DNA of 64,000 nt from Cryptomeria japonica (lineage: Eukaryota > Streptophyta > Pinopsida > Cupressales > Cupressaceae), in assembly GCF_030272615.1 (NCBI RefSeq), contig NC_081415.1, forward strand, positions 370,205,667-370,269,666, read 5' to 3'. Shown here in pieces: positions 33,600 through 44,063 of this stretch. Each line of letters starts with the position of its first letter. Position 1 is the first letter of the stretch. The notes under the pieces were generated by a model. It was not told where the DNA came from. It worked only from the letters and a program-made list of their open reading frames with translations, and searched no databases. A program made the translations under genes and the position numbers.

Positions 33600-34272
33600 A
33601 TGGTAACCTTAGAACACCTTTTTGACTCTATTTCTAGGGTCAAAGAAAGGCTGACCACTGACTCAGAATCTGAGAATTATGAACCACATAACATTAGTCA
33701 GGAAGGTCAAGAAATGATAGTATATATTGGGAAGATTTGCACTCCCATTGAGAAGGAGAAAATCTTAGAAATCTTAAAAGAGTTTATTGATGTAATAGCT
33801 TGGGGCTATGAAGACTTAAATTTTTTTGATACGTCTATTATCACAAATTTCATATCTCTAAATCCCAACACAAAACCGTTCAGACATAAGCAATGACCTA
33901 TTAATTCACTGATTTAACCCCTCATTTTCAAAGAGATCTAGAAGCTACTCGCTGCTAGGATTATGTTCCCCATTCGCCACTCCATGTGGGTGGCTAATAT
34001 AGTGATGGTATAGAAGAAGAGTGAAGATATCAGGCTATGCATTGATTTCTGCAATCTCAACAAGGTATAAAAAAATGACAACTATTCCTTGCCTCCTTTC
34101 GATGAGGTATTCCAAATTGTAAGTAGTTAGCAAATGATGTCCTTCCTTGATGTCTATTTTTTAGTACAACTAAGTGTTGGTCAACTATGAAGATCACTAA
34201 AGAAAAGAACAACACCAAGTGGGATACCTATGCATACCACCAAATGTCATTTGGGTTAATAAGCGTTGGTGT
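33600..34272 (+). pseudogene. Reverse transcriptase of D3, N-terminal part
   Basis: Readable RT blocks: YEDLNFFDTSIITNFISL, MWVANIVMV, DIRLCIDFCNLNKV, then SFLDVYF and AYHQMSFGLISVGV. These are the fingers and first palm motifs of Ty3 RT. The catalytic YxDD block is missing because the frame is broken exactly at 34273 by another LTR. Several stops occur (near 33893 and 33917). Confidence 0.82.
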
Positions 34273-35273
34273 TGTTGGTTCCCAAAACCACAGGTTAGAA
34301 ATCAAAGAGTTTTGCCACTTCTCTTAATGACTTCCAAATCAATCTTGGCCAACAAATGGGAATAATCGATAGATCAAATTCCCCTGCACTTCAGGCTTCT
34401 CTAAACCAAGGCAGGTGAACCTATACCTGAAACCTAAATCTATAGGTTAAAGACTTTTCTATAGCAAATTTAAGAAATTTAATGACTTCAAGATGGCAAT
34501 TGTTCTTGAACCCAATCTCATTATCTAAAAATTGTAACTGCTTGCTTATAAATGAAGATTTATAAAGTAGTGATTGTATGAATTAGAAATATGTTTCGTT
34601 AATGAAGCTTTCTCTAAAAATACTTGATTCAAATGTATAAAATCAATAAAAGACCAGTGCCTTGATTCTTTATTAGTTTAATATCATTTCAAATGAAAAA
34701 TCCTACATTTAACCTTAGAGACAATGTTAGTAACTTGTTAATGAAACAAGACCATCATCTCAAAGGCTTCTATATGAATTGTAATTAAAATGTAACATCC
34801 AGTTAGTCTTACTGAATTTAAATTTTACTTGTAAAGACCAATAAGACAGTTTCAAGTTTGCCAACCAATCCTTCAAACTGAAAAAATCAATCTTAATAAC
34901 AACATCATAAGATTGCACAATGAAAAAATCTATGTAAATAGATTTATCTAAGGAACTGATCAATTAATTGAAAAGATAGATACCATCATGAATAAAAAAC
35001 ACTTGAATCTTTATATTGAAAATATGATACTTAAACTAGTTGATTTCAGTGTATATCATCCATCAACTTGATACTTATATACAATGAGTTCATAAGAAAT
35101 GCATGAAAGATTGTCTTGATATAAAATTCTATACTTGTGATATATGTCTTTCCTAAAAGATCCTCTATACATAGATGAGGATTTAGTTTGAAAATAAAAG
35201 GGCATACCCTTTCATTAAAACTAAAATTAACAAAAACTAACTAGAAACTAACTACCTAAACACTGCCCTAACA
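34273..35273 (-). repeat. Probable LTR of element F
   Basis: About 1.0 kb with TGTTGG/TAACA ends of the kind seen in H, G1 and G2. No second copy is present in the window to confirm it. Confidence 0.45.
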
Positions 35274-35329
35274 ATATGAACAAACTAACAGACTATAAGA
35301 TGCAAAGTCACATCTTTGAACACCCTTTT

Positions 35330-37130
35330 GATATTTATGGTTGATCTCCAAGCCTTTGATCGCACTTCTGAATATGCTTCAAGTATCCCTATGATTTTTA
35401 GGCATCCACATCATAGATGATATCTCTGACCACAATCTCCAGAGTGACGAAGTTTTCCATATGCTCAATTGTCTCTATCATATCAAGTCCATCAGACTGG
35501 GCAATGTTAAGGGAGGCACTGAGAAGACTTTGGCATTCTAGAATCCATTTATCCTTATCCTTAATCTATCCATTCTAATCTTTGATCTCTGAAAAACCAT
35601 GTTGTACTATTTCCTTACATTCATCAAATTCATTTTGTAGTTCTGTGTCAAAGTCTTCATGCCTTCTCAACAACCTTTGTTCTCCTTCAATAACTTTGGC
35701 ATCTACATTGGACATTGTCTTATCATGTAATAAAGTTCCTAATCTATTATAAATCCGATTGTGAGATATCACATTATCTATATTCTTTTGATAAACAACC
35801 CAAAAATCTTCAAGGAAACCCTACAACTTTTCAAACCTTTTGGTCAGTAAAATAGAGGTTGCATCAACCCTCACACTCTGCATTTGCTTTTTAAACCTTT
35901 CGTTTTCCAATTGCACTTCTTCACATTTATTTTTCCATTGAGACCCATCATGGATCTATGGCACAGGATGTCCTCCTCTTTTTAGCAACTCTTCATATAG
36001 TCCCTTGTATTGATCTCTTTCTCTGACCACTTTGGCTAATTGTGCTTATTAAATTTTGAAATATTGATGCCCATGTCAATAGTAACAATAGGATCCACTT
36101 CACCAACTTTTAATTTCATCATATGACCAAAGGCTTTATCCACATCAATGATCTTCGATCTCTTATTTGGAGGGTAAAAAGCCCACAAAAGAAGATCCTC
36201 TTCACCCTGGTCAAATCTAGAGCCAATATACATATCATTCACTCCATGAATATCCAAGTTAAATTCCTTATTCTCAGAATGTAACATGCTATCAAAAATA
36301 AATGCTGCACTCATATCCCATCCTGGAAAGATGATGATGCCTGCTTCACTAAGAAGTTGTCTTCCCCTTTGAGGGGTTATAGTAGTTAATTCTAAATTGA
36401 TTTCTTCCTTGAGTTTCCTCAATAGTTCTGATTCTTTTTTAGGGGTTATGATTGGGATAGATTCCCTCAATTTTTTACCTTTGAAATTATATGAAAAGGA
36501 TTTAAATTCTTTTGACTTGATAAAAACATCATCAAACACAAAAGCATAATGCTCATCATATGATGCATTACTATGGATGTTCATCCTGGCAACAATTTGT
36601 TCTTGTATGTTAGGTTCTTCTACTGTGCCTGGTGCTTGATTCCTAGATACTATCTCAACATCTTTTGACTCACTTTCATTCTCCTCCTCTTTGGTTTCCA
36701 TTTCCAGCAAAACAATATTCTTTTCTTCCAAATTTTTGTTTAATTCATCAATGGCCATCTGGCCTCTTCCTCATCCATGTTCCTAAACATATCTCCTACT
36801 TCCAAGTAAATATGAAAATAATCTCCCAAATTATGGCCTTTCTTACAACTGTGAATATACCCTTCAGGGTCATAATTGACTCTAGCAGTATACTTGAACA
36901 AATTGTATTCTTCAATTAATTTCCTATTAATGGATTCATAATCCTTTGTTGATACAATGGTGAAGTCCCCAAAACTAAGAGTCCTAGGCAGGAAAGCTTC
37001 CATACGCATATCTCCAAAATGTCTAGCATTTGACACACTTAATTGTCTCACAATCTCTAGATAAACAATCCTGTCTGGTACAAATTTTGGCAACACATAT
37101 GGGGTTCCTTAAAAACCATAAATTTTGAAG
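35330..37130 (-). pseudogene. ORF1-related gene of element F, C-terminal portion
   Basis: Minus-strand coding remnant in at least two frames. The first block (37130-36745) reads PYVLPKFVPDRIVYLEIVRQL, then LIEEYNLFKY, VNYDPEGYI and KKGHNLGDYF. The order and spacing match the D2 blocks DRIIFLEYVGQL, ELQDLNLKEY, FYDPYGKL and GHKPSLEDFW. After a frameshift near 36750 an open frame of 240 codons has FVFDDVFIKS, GWDMSAAFIFDSM and EEDLLLWAFYPPNKR. The last part (35772-35350) is helical (EGEQRLLRRHEDFDTELQ). The function is unknown. The N terminus lies beyond the E insertion. Confidence 0.6.
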
Positions 37131-38148
37131 CAAGTAAAATCATATGAACAAACCAATCACCCTAGTTGTGATTGACAATACCTCTCTCATCAAAAATAAT
37201 AAGTCTCATAAATCTTTTAATCTCAGTGGAAATATGTCATGCCCAAACTTTTGGGCAAAAACGGAACAACAATTTTTTTTTTTAAAACAACATAAATACA
37301 TAAAAAATGTAATAGATAATTTTTGTCTTAACTAAGGGTTAACTCAGGATTAAAGAATGATTTACTAAAGTTGATTTAATTAACTAAATCAATACGGCGA
37401 CAATAATTAGAGAAGATTAATTATTCCCTAAATGAGGTCATCACAACTTAATTAATTAATAAACCCTAATTAAAATTTCTCTAACAATTGTTCAAGAGAC
37501 ATTAATTATCTCAACAGTATTTAAAATACTCAAGGCTAAATAAAATAATGTTAACTCCTATTAAAATAATTAATTGAACGTACGTGAAATACACTTTTGA
37601 ATATAACTATTAAAGTTGACCAAATCAATTAATATATTTGCCAAATAAATTCATTTTATGCTAAAGTCAAATTTTAAGACCCCTTAGACATTTAAATTTC
37701 AACTATTTAAATATTCGACCAATAATGACCTTATAGGCTAAAATTTTACATTATACAATTAATAAATTTCATTATTAAAATCCCCCAAAGGAATTTTAAC
37801 CCAAACATCCATATTTATTTAAATATGAAAACTGACTATATAAAATTTCTCATTAATAACCCTTGTTAATAAAATTAAATCAATTATGTGAATAACATTA
37901 CCATATAAAAATTTAATCCCTCAAAAACTAATGTAGGAATAACTTCCCTAATTAATTAATTAAAATGAAAAATGGGTTTTTAAAATAACTTTCCTATTTA
38001 ATTATTTAAAATGTAAATGGGCTTTACCCATCCCAAATTGAAAAGAGTCCCCCCCCCTCTTTTCAATTTTAAACATATTAAATTTTGAACCCTAACTAGA
38101 GTTGGATTATTTCTTATAACTTACCCATTCTTTTCTTTCTTTCCAAAT

Positions 38149-38248
38149 GCTAACCCTAACCCGAAAATGGGTTAGGGTTGCTTATCTTAACACATCTGTT
38201 TTTTTTTTTTTAAATGCTAACCCTAACCCGAAAATGGGTTAGGGTTGC
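38149..38248. repeat. Two telomere-like hairpins in the E LTR
   Basis: GCTAACCCTAACCC-GAAAAT-GGGTTAGGGTTGC occurs at 38149-38181 and again at 38216-38248: about 13-bp arms with a short A-rich loop. Both copies recur in the other LTR (52322-52354 and 52388-52420). It is not a telomere; each arm has two TTAGGG-like units. Confidence 0.92.
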
Positions 38249-38377
38249 TTACTTTAACATATCTCATTTTTTTTTCCTTTCTTTTGGTGTGTGTATGTGT
38301 GTTTGCTTCTAGGGTTTCATGGCGGTGAAGGAGGGAGGCCAAAGGCACAGGGCGGAGGAGGCTCTCAGGCACCACTA

Positions 38378-38491
38378 CGGATACCCACAGTGGCGGCCAG
38401 TGCCGCTCACTGTGGATACCCACAGTGATGGTCATGAGCTGCTCACTGTGGATACCCACAGTGGTGGCCGTGAGCCATCCACTATGGTTAC
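38378..38491. repeat. CACTGTGG hairpin array in the E LTR
   Basis: Successive CACTGTGGATACCCACAGTG units (8-bp arms, ATAC loop) and diverged forms (CCACTATGGTTAC...). The array is continued at 40037-40122 after solo LTR G1, and the uninterrupted equivalent is at 62484-62605. Confidence 0.88.
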
Positions 38492-40036
38492 TATTGGCAT
38501 TACAGTAAGAAAGATTGTTGGCATTTCAATATCAGGAGATTGTTGATATTCAGTAAGGATATTGAGAAGGTTGTTGAAGATTATTGATATAATTGAAGAA
38601 GGATGATAACTATCTTTATAACATTATTTTGTCATTGATGTGAAGAAATTGATTATCTAATTCAGTATGATGTTACCATATCTTGAGAAGATTGATTAGA
38701 AGAGAATTAAGATGTTGGTAAAAGACACAGAAAGAATGTGATGAATAAAGAGAAGGAATAAGTTATTCAATGGGCAACTATTACCAAGTTAGACAATGAT
38801 GAGATCATGATGTTTAGATTGTTTTGATATCCTACATATGTTGTTGATTGTAAGGTTAATACTATACTATGTCACCGAGCAAAGAACCTAGTCGGTAAAC
38901 CCTAAGGAACCTAGTTGGTAAACCCTAAGGTTATTGATATCGGTTAATGAAGGCGAAATGTCTACCGAGTAAAGTTTAGTATTTACCGAGTTGCAACCGA
39001 GTTATGATAGTGCACATTGGATGGATAAAAGCATTATTTAATGAAGGACAATGATTAGCTGGAGATGTATAAATGATTGGTATGTTGTGCATGAAGTTTG
39101 TTAAGGATCTATGGCAAAGGAAAATCGGTAGGAAGATCTACAACACAGATTGAACTGCAATAACCTTATGCAAGTTCCAAAAAGGGAATGCAAGTCCCTA
39201 GGCAAGGTAAAATGTTTTCAGATCGGAAGGATACATTGAACCTGGTCAAATTTGAAGATCTGATGGCTAAGATTGATCATGGGAAATGTTATCAAGGAGA
39301 TTTAGCGGTTAGCAATTGTTTATAAATAAGGAATTGTTAATAAATAATGTATGCGGACAAGTGTATGCACAGGGATGCTACATAGTGATTACTAGGCACA
39401 GAAACTTGAAGACCTGTTTGAATAACAGAGGAGAGAGCCCAGTAGAGGGACAAGATAAGTCCTATGACTAGATTGTTTTGAGCAAATAAGAATTTGCTTT
39501 AGCATTTTAGATGTGAAGTTGCAGATAGATTTTTATTACTGTTATTTTGTAAGTAACAAAAAATCTCTTAACCGAGTGGACTTAACAGTCTTATTTGTAA
39601 ACCCTCTAGCAAGGTAACATTCTAAGTGAGTGTTTGAAATCCTTTGACAATGTCACCTCTAACAAAGTGAAGATCCTAACAGATCTGAGGGAAATACCTT
39701 AACTAGGTCACATCTAGCAATATGTTTGTAAACTTTAACAGGATTTGCTTTTAACAGAGCATACTCTAGAAGAGTATATTTCTTAGTGGGTCCGAAATCC
39801 CATAGTGGTTTTTCCCTATTTGGGTTTCCACGTTAAATCTAGTGTTATGAGTGTTATTATGATTATGTGTTCATAAGTTTGCATGTTTAGCAGTTTTTGG
39901 TTAAGTTGTTGAACTATAAGTTACCGAGGTTGAATCTGTTGATTTTATGGAAGTTTAAGTTTGTATGATTCACCCCCCCCCTCTCATCTTGTTATCTATT
40001 GGCATCTATATTTTATATTTAGTATCAGAACTAACA
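38492..40036 (+). mobile_element. Solo LTR G1
   Basis: 1545 bp, from TATTGGCA (TG decayed to TA) to AACTAACA, flanked by GTTAC at 38487-38491 and 40037-40041. The matching position in the other LTR of E (about 62563) is an empty site reading GGTTACCCATAGTGG, which proves insertion after E. It contains GTGGTTTTTCCC...GGGTTTCCACGTTAAA near its 3' end, a motif familiar from Copia LTRs. Confidence 0.88.
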
Positions 40037-41084
40037 GTTACCCACATTGGTGGCCCCATGCCGTCCATTGTGGTTAACCACAATGGTGACAGCCGCCCAC
40101 TGTGTTTTACCATAGTGACTCGGCTAGCCCGAAACATGCATTTTTTTTTGTTTTTATATTTTTTTATATATAATTTTAAATGAAAAAAAATATATGTATA
40201 TAGGAGCATAGTTAAGGGAAAAGGTGCATTTCCGAGTATATAAATTTTGAATATATGAATATTTATTATAGGTTTATATATATATATATATATGCACTAT
40301 ATGTTTATTCTATTCTGAATACTGTGATATATTTAACCTGAATATATAATTGTTACAGAACATTTGTATAGACTTGATAAACTATTTCTCTTATTTTTTT
40401 AATAAAAAAGCAGAATATTAAATAGATGAAGAATAACAGAATATGTTAAATAACAAAATAGAGTAGATCTGTTTTCCCCTATTTTTTTATATCAATAACA
40501 TATAGTTAATTTTTTTGTTTTGATTTAATAATCCTATAACTAGATTTATATTCTTTTCACTAACATGCTATTATAGAATGTAAAATGCGACAAAATATTT
40601 CTATTTACAGCTGCAACTATCATTTTCAAAAAAGACATTTAATACAATAAACTGCAATATCTAATGTATCATCATTATCTAGGTTTGGTTATTTTTCTAC
40701 TTAATATGCATTTACAAAATAGAAAATTTAGCAAAAATTAATTTATTTACAACTGCAATATAAATCTTTCTAGAATCCATTGATTTAATAATAGCAAGAA
40801 GCATTTGCCTATTAATTTTTTGGTGTTTAACTATAGACAGAAATAAATATTTTTCCTCTTTTATTAAAAACTACATTACTAACATTTAGATGATTTCATT
40901 TCTTTCTGCATTAAATAATTAAAACAGAATAAAATATCATTTTCCAATCTTTTTCCAGCAACTCTATCAATACAGAAATAATCAAAAAATGCATTCATCT
41001 CATTTAAAGGATAAATACTCCAGGTTACAATACAATGCCTTTTCTTTATATTTCATGGCAAAACTTAGTCAAATAAATACATTT

Positions 41085-41306
41085 TTCTTTTCTAGCAACT
41101 TAAATACAATAAGAAACTATTTTTCTTTTATGCAACTAAAATACAATAATAAACTCCTTTTTCTTTTCTGCTACTAAAATACAATAATAAACTCCTTTCT
41201 CTTTTCTACAACTAAAATACAATAATAAACTCCTTTTTTTTTTCTTTCTTGCAACTAAAATACAATAATAAACTCCTTTTTCTTTTCTACAACTAAAATA
41301 CAATAA
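41085..41306. repeat. A/T-rich minisatellite in the E LTR
   Basis: About five to six units of roughly 38 bp: CAACTAAAATACAATAATAA then ACTCCTTTTTCTTTTCTG. The copy in the other LTR is at 63570-63797. Confidence 0.88.
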
Positions 41307-41938
41307 AAAAATAGGATCATCTCAAGATTTTTCCTCTAATGTTTTCCCGAGCAAAACCTGCAATAAAATTTGAAGGTTGTGACCATGGAGGCTCACCTCC
41401 CAACCTAGGCTTACTAGAAGCCACCCCCGAGCTAAGAGAATCAAGGCTAGATGGGAAACACACATTCAAACACATACAAGAAGAAAACTCATAACAACAA
41501 AAGACACTCCCAACCCAAGGATTAAACAATGTCACTTGTGTGACTTTTCAAGTGGGGTGAAGGTGGACTAAGTACCTTGAGGATAATTCTGCAAGTAGAG
41601 AACATAATGCCATATCAAAGCTACAAATATAACACATCAACAGGTTACAAACTTGTCCCTATAATCCCTTATGTCCCCCAAGGCATACAAGCCAACAAAA
41701 CTCCCCTTATGACCCCCATTGCATAAACAAATCACAATGCAGCAAGGGCCACAAAATCCCTTGAGAATCACTCTCTTCCAAAGAGAGCGTCTCACTCATA
41801 AGCTGTCAAACAACCCTTCACCCCAAGGCCAGTCTACCATCCCAAGGGTGAGTTTGGCCTTGAAAACTCCCAAAACAATAACATAAAAAAAAATCAACCA
41901 AAAACACATAAGGAAGAACTCAACATCTTCCTACACAT

Positions 41939-42663
41939 TGTTGGCAAATGCACACTTCAATGAGAAATTGTAGGTGATTGAAGGTTTTGTCATTGATAGC
42001 AACCTTGCAATCATATGATACCGATAAGACAATTATACCGGAACCAGCAATGACAAACTATACATCAGCACACAGAACACCGAAAGTGAAAGAAAGGATA
42101 CCTCATATATAAGTCAACATGGTGAGTTGTAAGATGACTCATATATGTATGAGATCATTATAGAACATTTGGTAATGAAGGATAGGCGAAATAATGAAGA
42201 CCTAATATGCAAATTTTAGGTTAAGGGTTTATATACAGAGCTAAAATCGGTACTGGATCTGGCATAGCAGATGCTATTTTGAAGCAGTACGAGACATTGG
42301 ATTATTATAATCCATTTTTTAAGTCAGTGTGACTTCCTTTTGTAATTGAGTAGTGAGCTCTAGGCACTTGGCCTTCTTGCATGTGCAGGCCCCTATTGTA
42401 GCAGTAATATTCCCTTATTGGCCAATAAGTGAATATTGTGGGTCACAAATCCCACCGAGGTTTTTCCCACACCGGGTTTCCTCATTAAACTACTGTGTTA
42501 TGGTGTGCTCTTCATGTGGTTATTGTTTTTCTTGTTTACTGCATTAATTTTGATTTATCGGTACACTGTATTGACATGCTTTACATGTTTTAAATCAAGT
42601 AAATCTTTAAACTGATTAGATACTGATTCACTCCCCCTCTCAGTATCTTTGGGAATCCTAACA
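41939..42663 (+). mobile_element. Solo LTR G2
   Basis: 725 bp, TGTTGGCAAATG to GGAATCCTAACA, flanked by CACAT at 41934-41938 and 42664-42668. It contains GGTTTTTCCCACACCGGG and a 3' CACTCCCCCTCTCAG block. The 3' part is similar to the LTR of H. Confidence 0.9.
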
Positions 42664-44051
42664 CACATTAAAAAAAAACAATGGAAAGACAAATGCAACA
42701 ACAATATTTTCAAAAACAACAACATACATGAGATAGGAGTTCAACCAACCTTAAATCTGCCAAAAGGGTGAGAAGAAGTTGTAGGAGAGCTGCCCAAATC
42801 CACAACTTTTTTCCTTCAAGACTTAGCCAAAATCTTCCCAAAACCTTACAAAAATTTCTCACAAAATGTAAGTCTCCAAAATGGAGAGTGAGTGATCAAA
42901 CTTCTCTCTCCTAAACTATTCCCTATGAAGACACTCCTCACTCTTTCCAACCCACTTGGGAAGGGTGAAAGATATTCATTGGTTGGTCTTCCCAATACCT
43001 TTACAGACTCTCTACCAAAGACACCTCAAAAAAGGTAAAAGTAATGGGGAAGAGCAATGCCACTCATGAGGAGGGTTATCTAACCTAGGAAGGATCTTCT
43101 AAAGATGAAATTCGGCCAACTTGGGAAACTCAATTTTTGGGGAGGCTAAATAGGCCCTAGGGAGTGGACACATGGCTAAATTTGACCTTCATCCATAGGT
43201 ACATCATATGGCCCACTAAAAATGCCCCTAACTTGACCCTAGGAGTTAGTTTAACCCCTTAGAAGTCCACCCAAAGTTTACCTACGGGTCAACCCTGAGT
43301 TGACCTTTCTAATGGCTCCCTATCCAAGGCTTTCTTGGGACCATTCTAAGATAATTGAAAAATAATTGGTAAAACAAATTTCCTCCAAAAGGGACATGTC
43401 ATTTCCAACTCATCTTACAACACGTGTCAAGTGACACCACAAAAATAATTACACATCACTAAAATACAGATGGCAAATACCCCTTCTTTTTGGAATTTAT
43501 AAATTAAAAAATTTCCAAATGAAACATACAACCAAGCATAACATTTACAAATTAAAACACATTTACAAATGAGGTGTTGTCTCTCCAAATAGACAACCCT
43601 TGGTTTCACAATCGCACATAGACCTAGGCTTGATTCTCCGAATGGTTTCCATGGTCACATGGAATAATTTTCCTGCACATCTCACTTGCACATTAGTAAT
43701 TCAAAAATCACATATAATATTATCAAAAAAGAATACAATTTAGACATCGCATACAATTTCAATTATAAAAATCAAGTATCCAATTATTTGATAACATCCA
43801 CATAAATAATCTACTAAATGGCATCATCATCATAATCATGGAATTAAATCATTTATAGAGAATGCATCCACAATTTCTAGCATCAAAATAAAGTACTACA
43901 AATCAAAGTAAATGAAATAATTATATCAATGTTATCCACAATACAAGATCATATAAAATTTGGGTCCATAATGCATAAAAATATAGTATCCAAAATAGGT
44001 CCAACATGAAAATAATTGAAATGCTATGATGGCTCAGGGTAGGGCCTCACA

Positions 44052-44063
44052 CCCTCCCCCTCT
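44052..44063 (-). other. Polypurine tract of element E
   Basis: On the minus strand AGAGGGGGAGGG directly precedes the LTR start TGTGAGGCC and overlaps the pol stop codon TAG (44062-44064) by two bases. Confidence 0.88.

Larger units (their letters stand above)
24143..34272 (+). mobile_element. Ty3/Gypsy element D3 (Tat/Ogre-like layout), 3' truncated by insertion
   Basis: Order on the plus strand: LTR/leader with TATA box, ORF1, spacer, gag, aspartic protease, RNase H of the extra type, reverse transcriptase up to the conserved FGL region, then broken at 34273 by element F. An extra ORF upstream of gag and an additional RNase H are traits of the Tat/Ogre group of Ty3 elements; that assignment is inference. 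Every coding part has stops. Confidence 0.75.
34273..37234 (-). mobile_element. 3' end of LTR element F
   Basis: An LTR-like block (34273-35273) begins TGTTGGTTCCC and ends CCCTAACA on the plus strand, so it is oriented minus like H. It breaks the RT of D3. The minus-strand ORF to its right (35300-37234) would be the 3' internal region. No clear polypurine tract is seen at the junction, so the LTR end at 35273 is tentative. F is cut at 37235 by element E. Confidence 0.5.
37235..44051 (-). repeat. 3' LTR of element E with two solo LTRs inside
   Basis: The plus-strand left edge TGTCATGCCCAAAC matches 51505; the right edge CCTCACA abuts the polypurine tract. Removing G1 and G2 with one duplication each leaves about 4.5 kb. 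The segments 37235-38480, 40042-41510 and the right-hand LTR pieces 51505-52434 and 62396-64000 align, with small indels. Confidence 0.85.

Noticed and set aside
38149-38248. Interstitial telomere
   Set aside because: Only two TTAGGG-like units per arm, inverted, and lacking the plant TTTAGGG consensus; duplicated because it belongs to the LTR.
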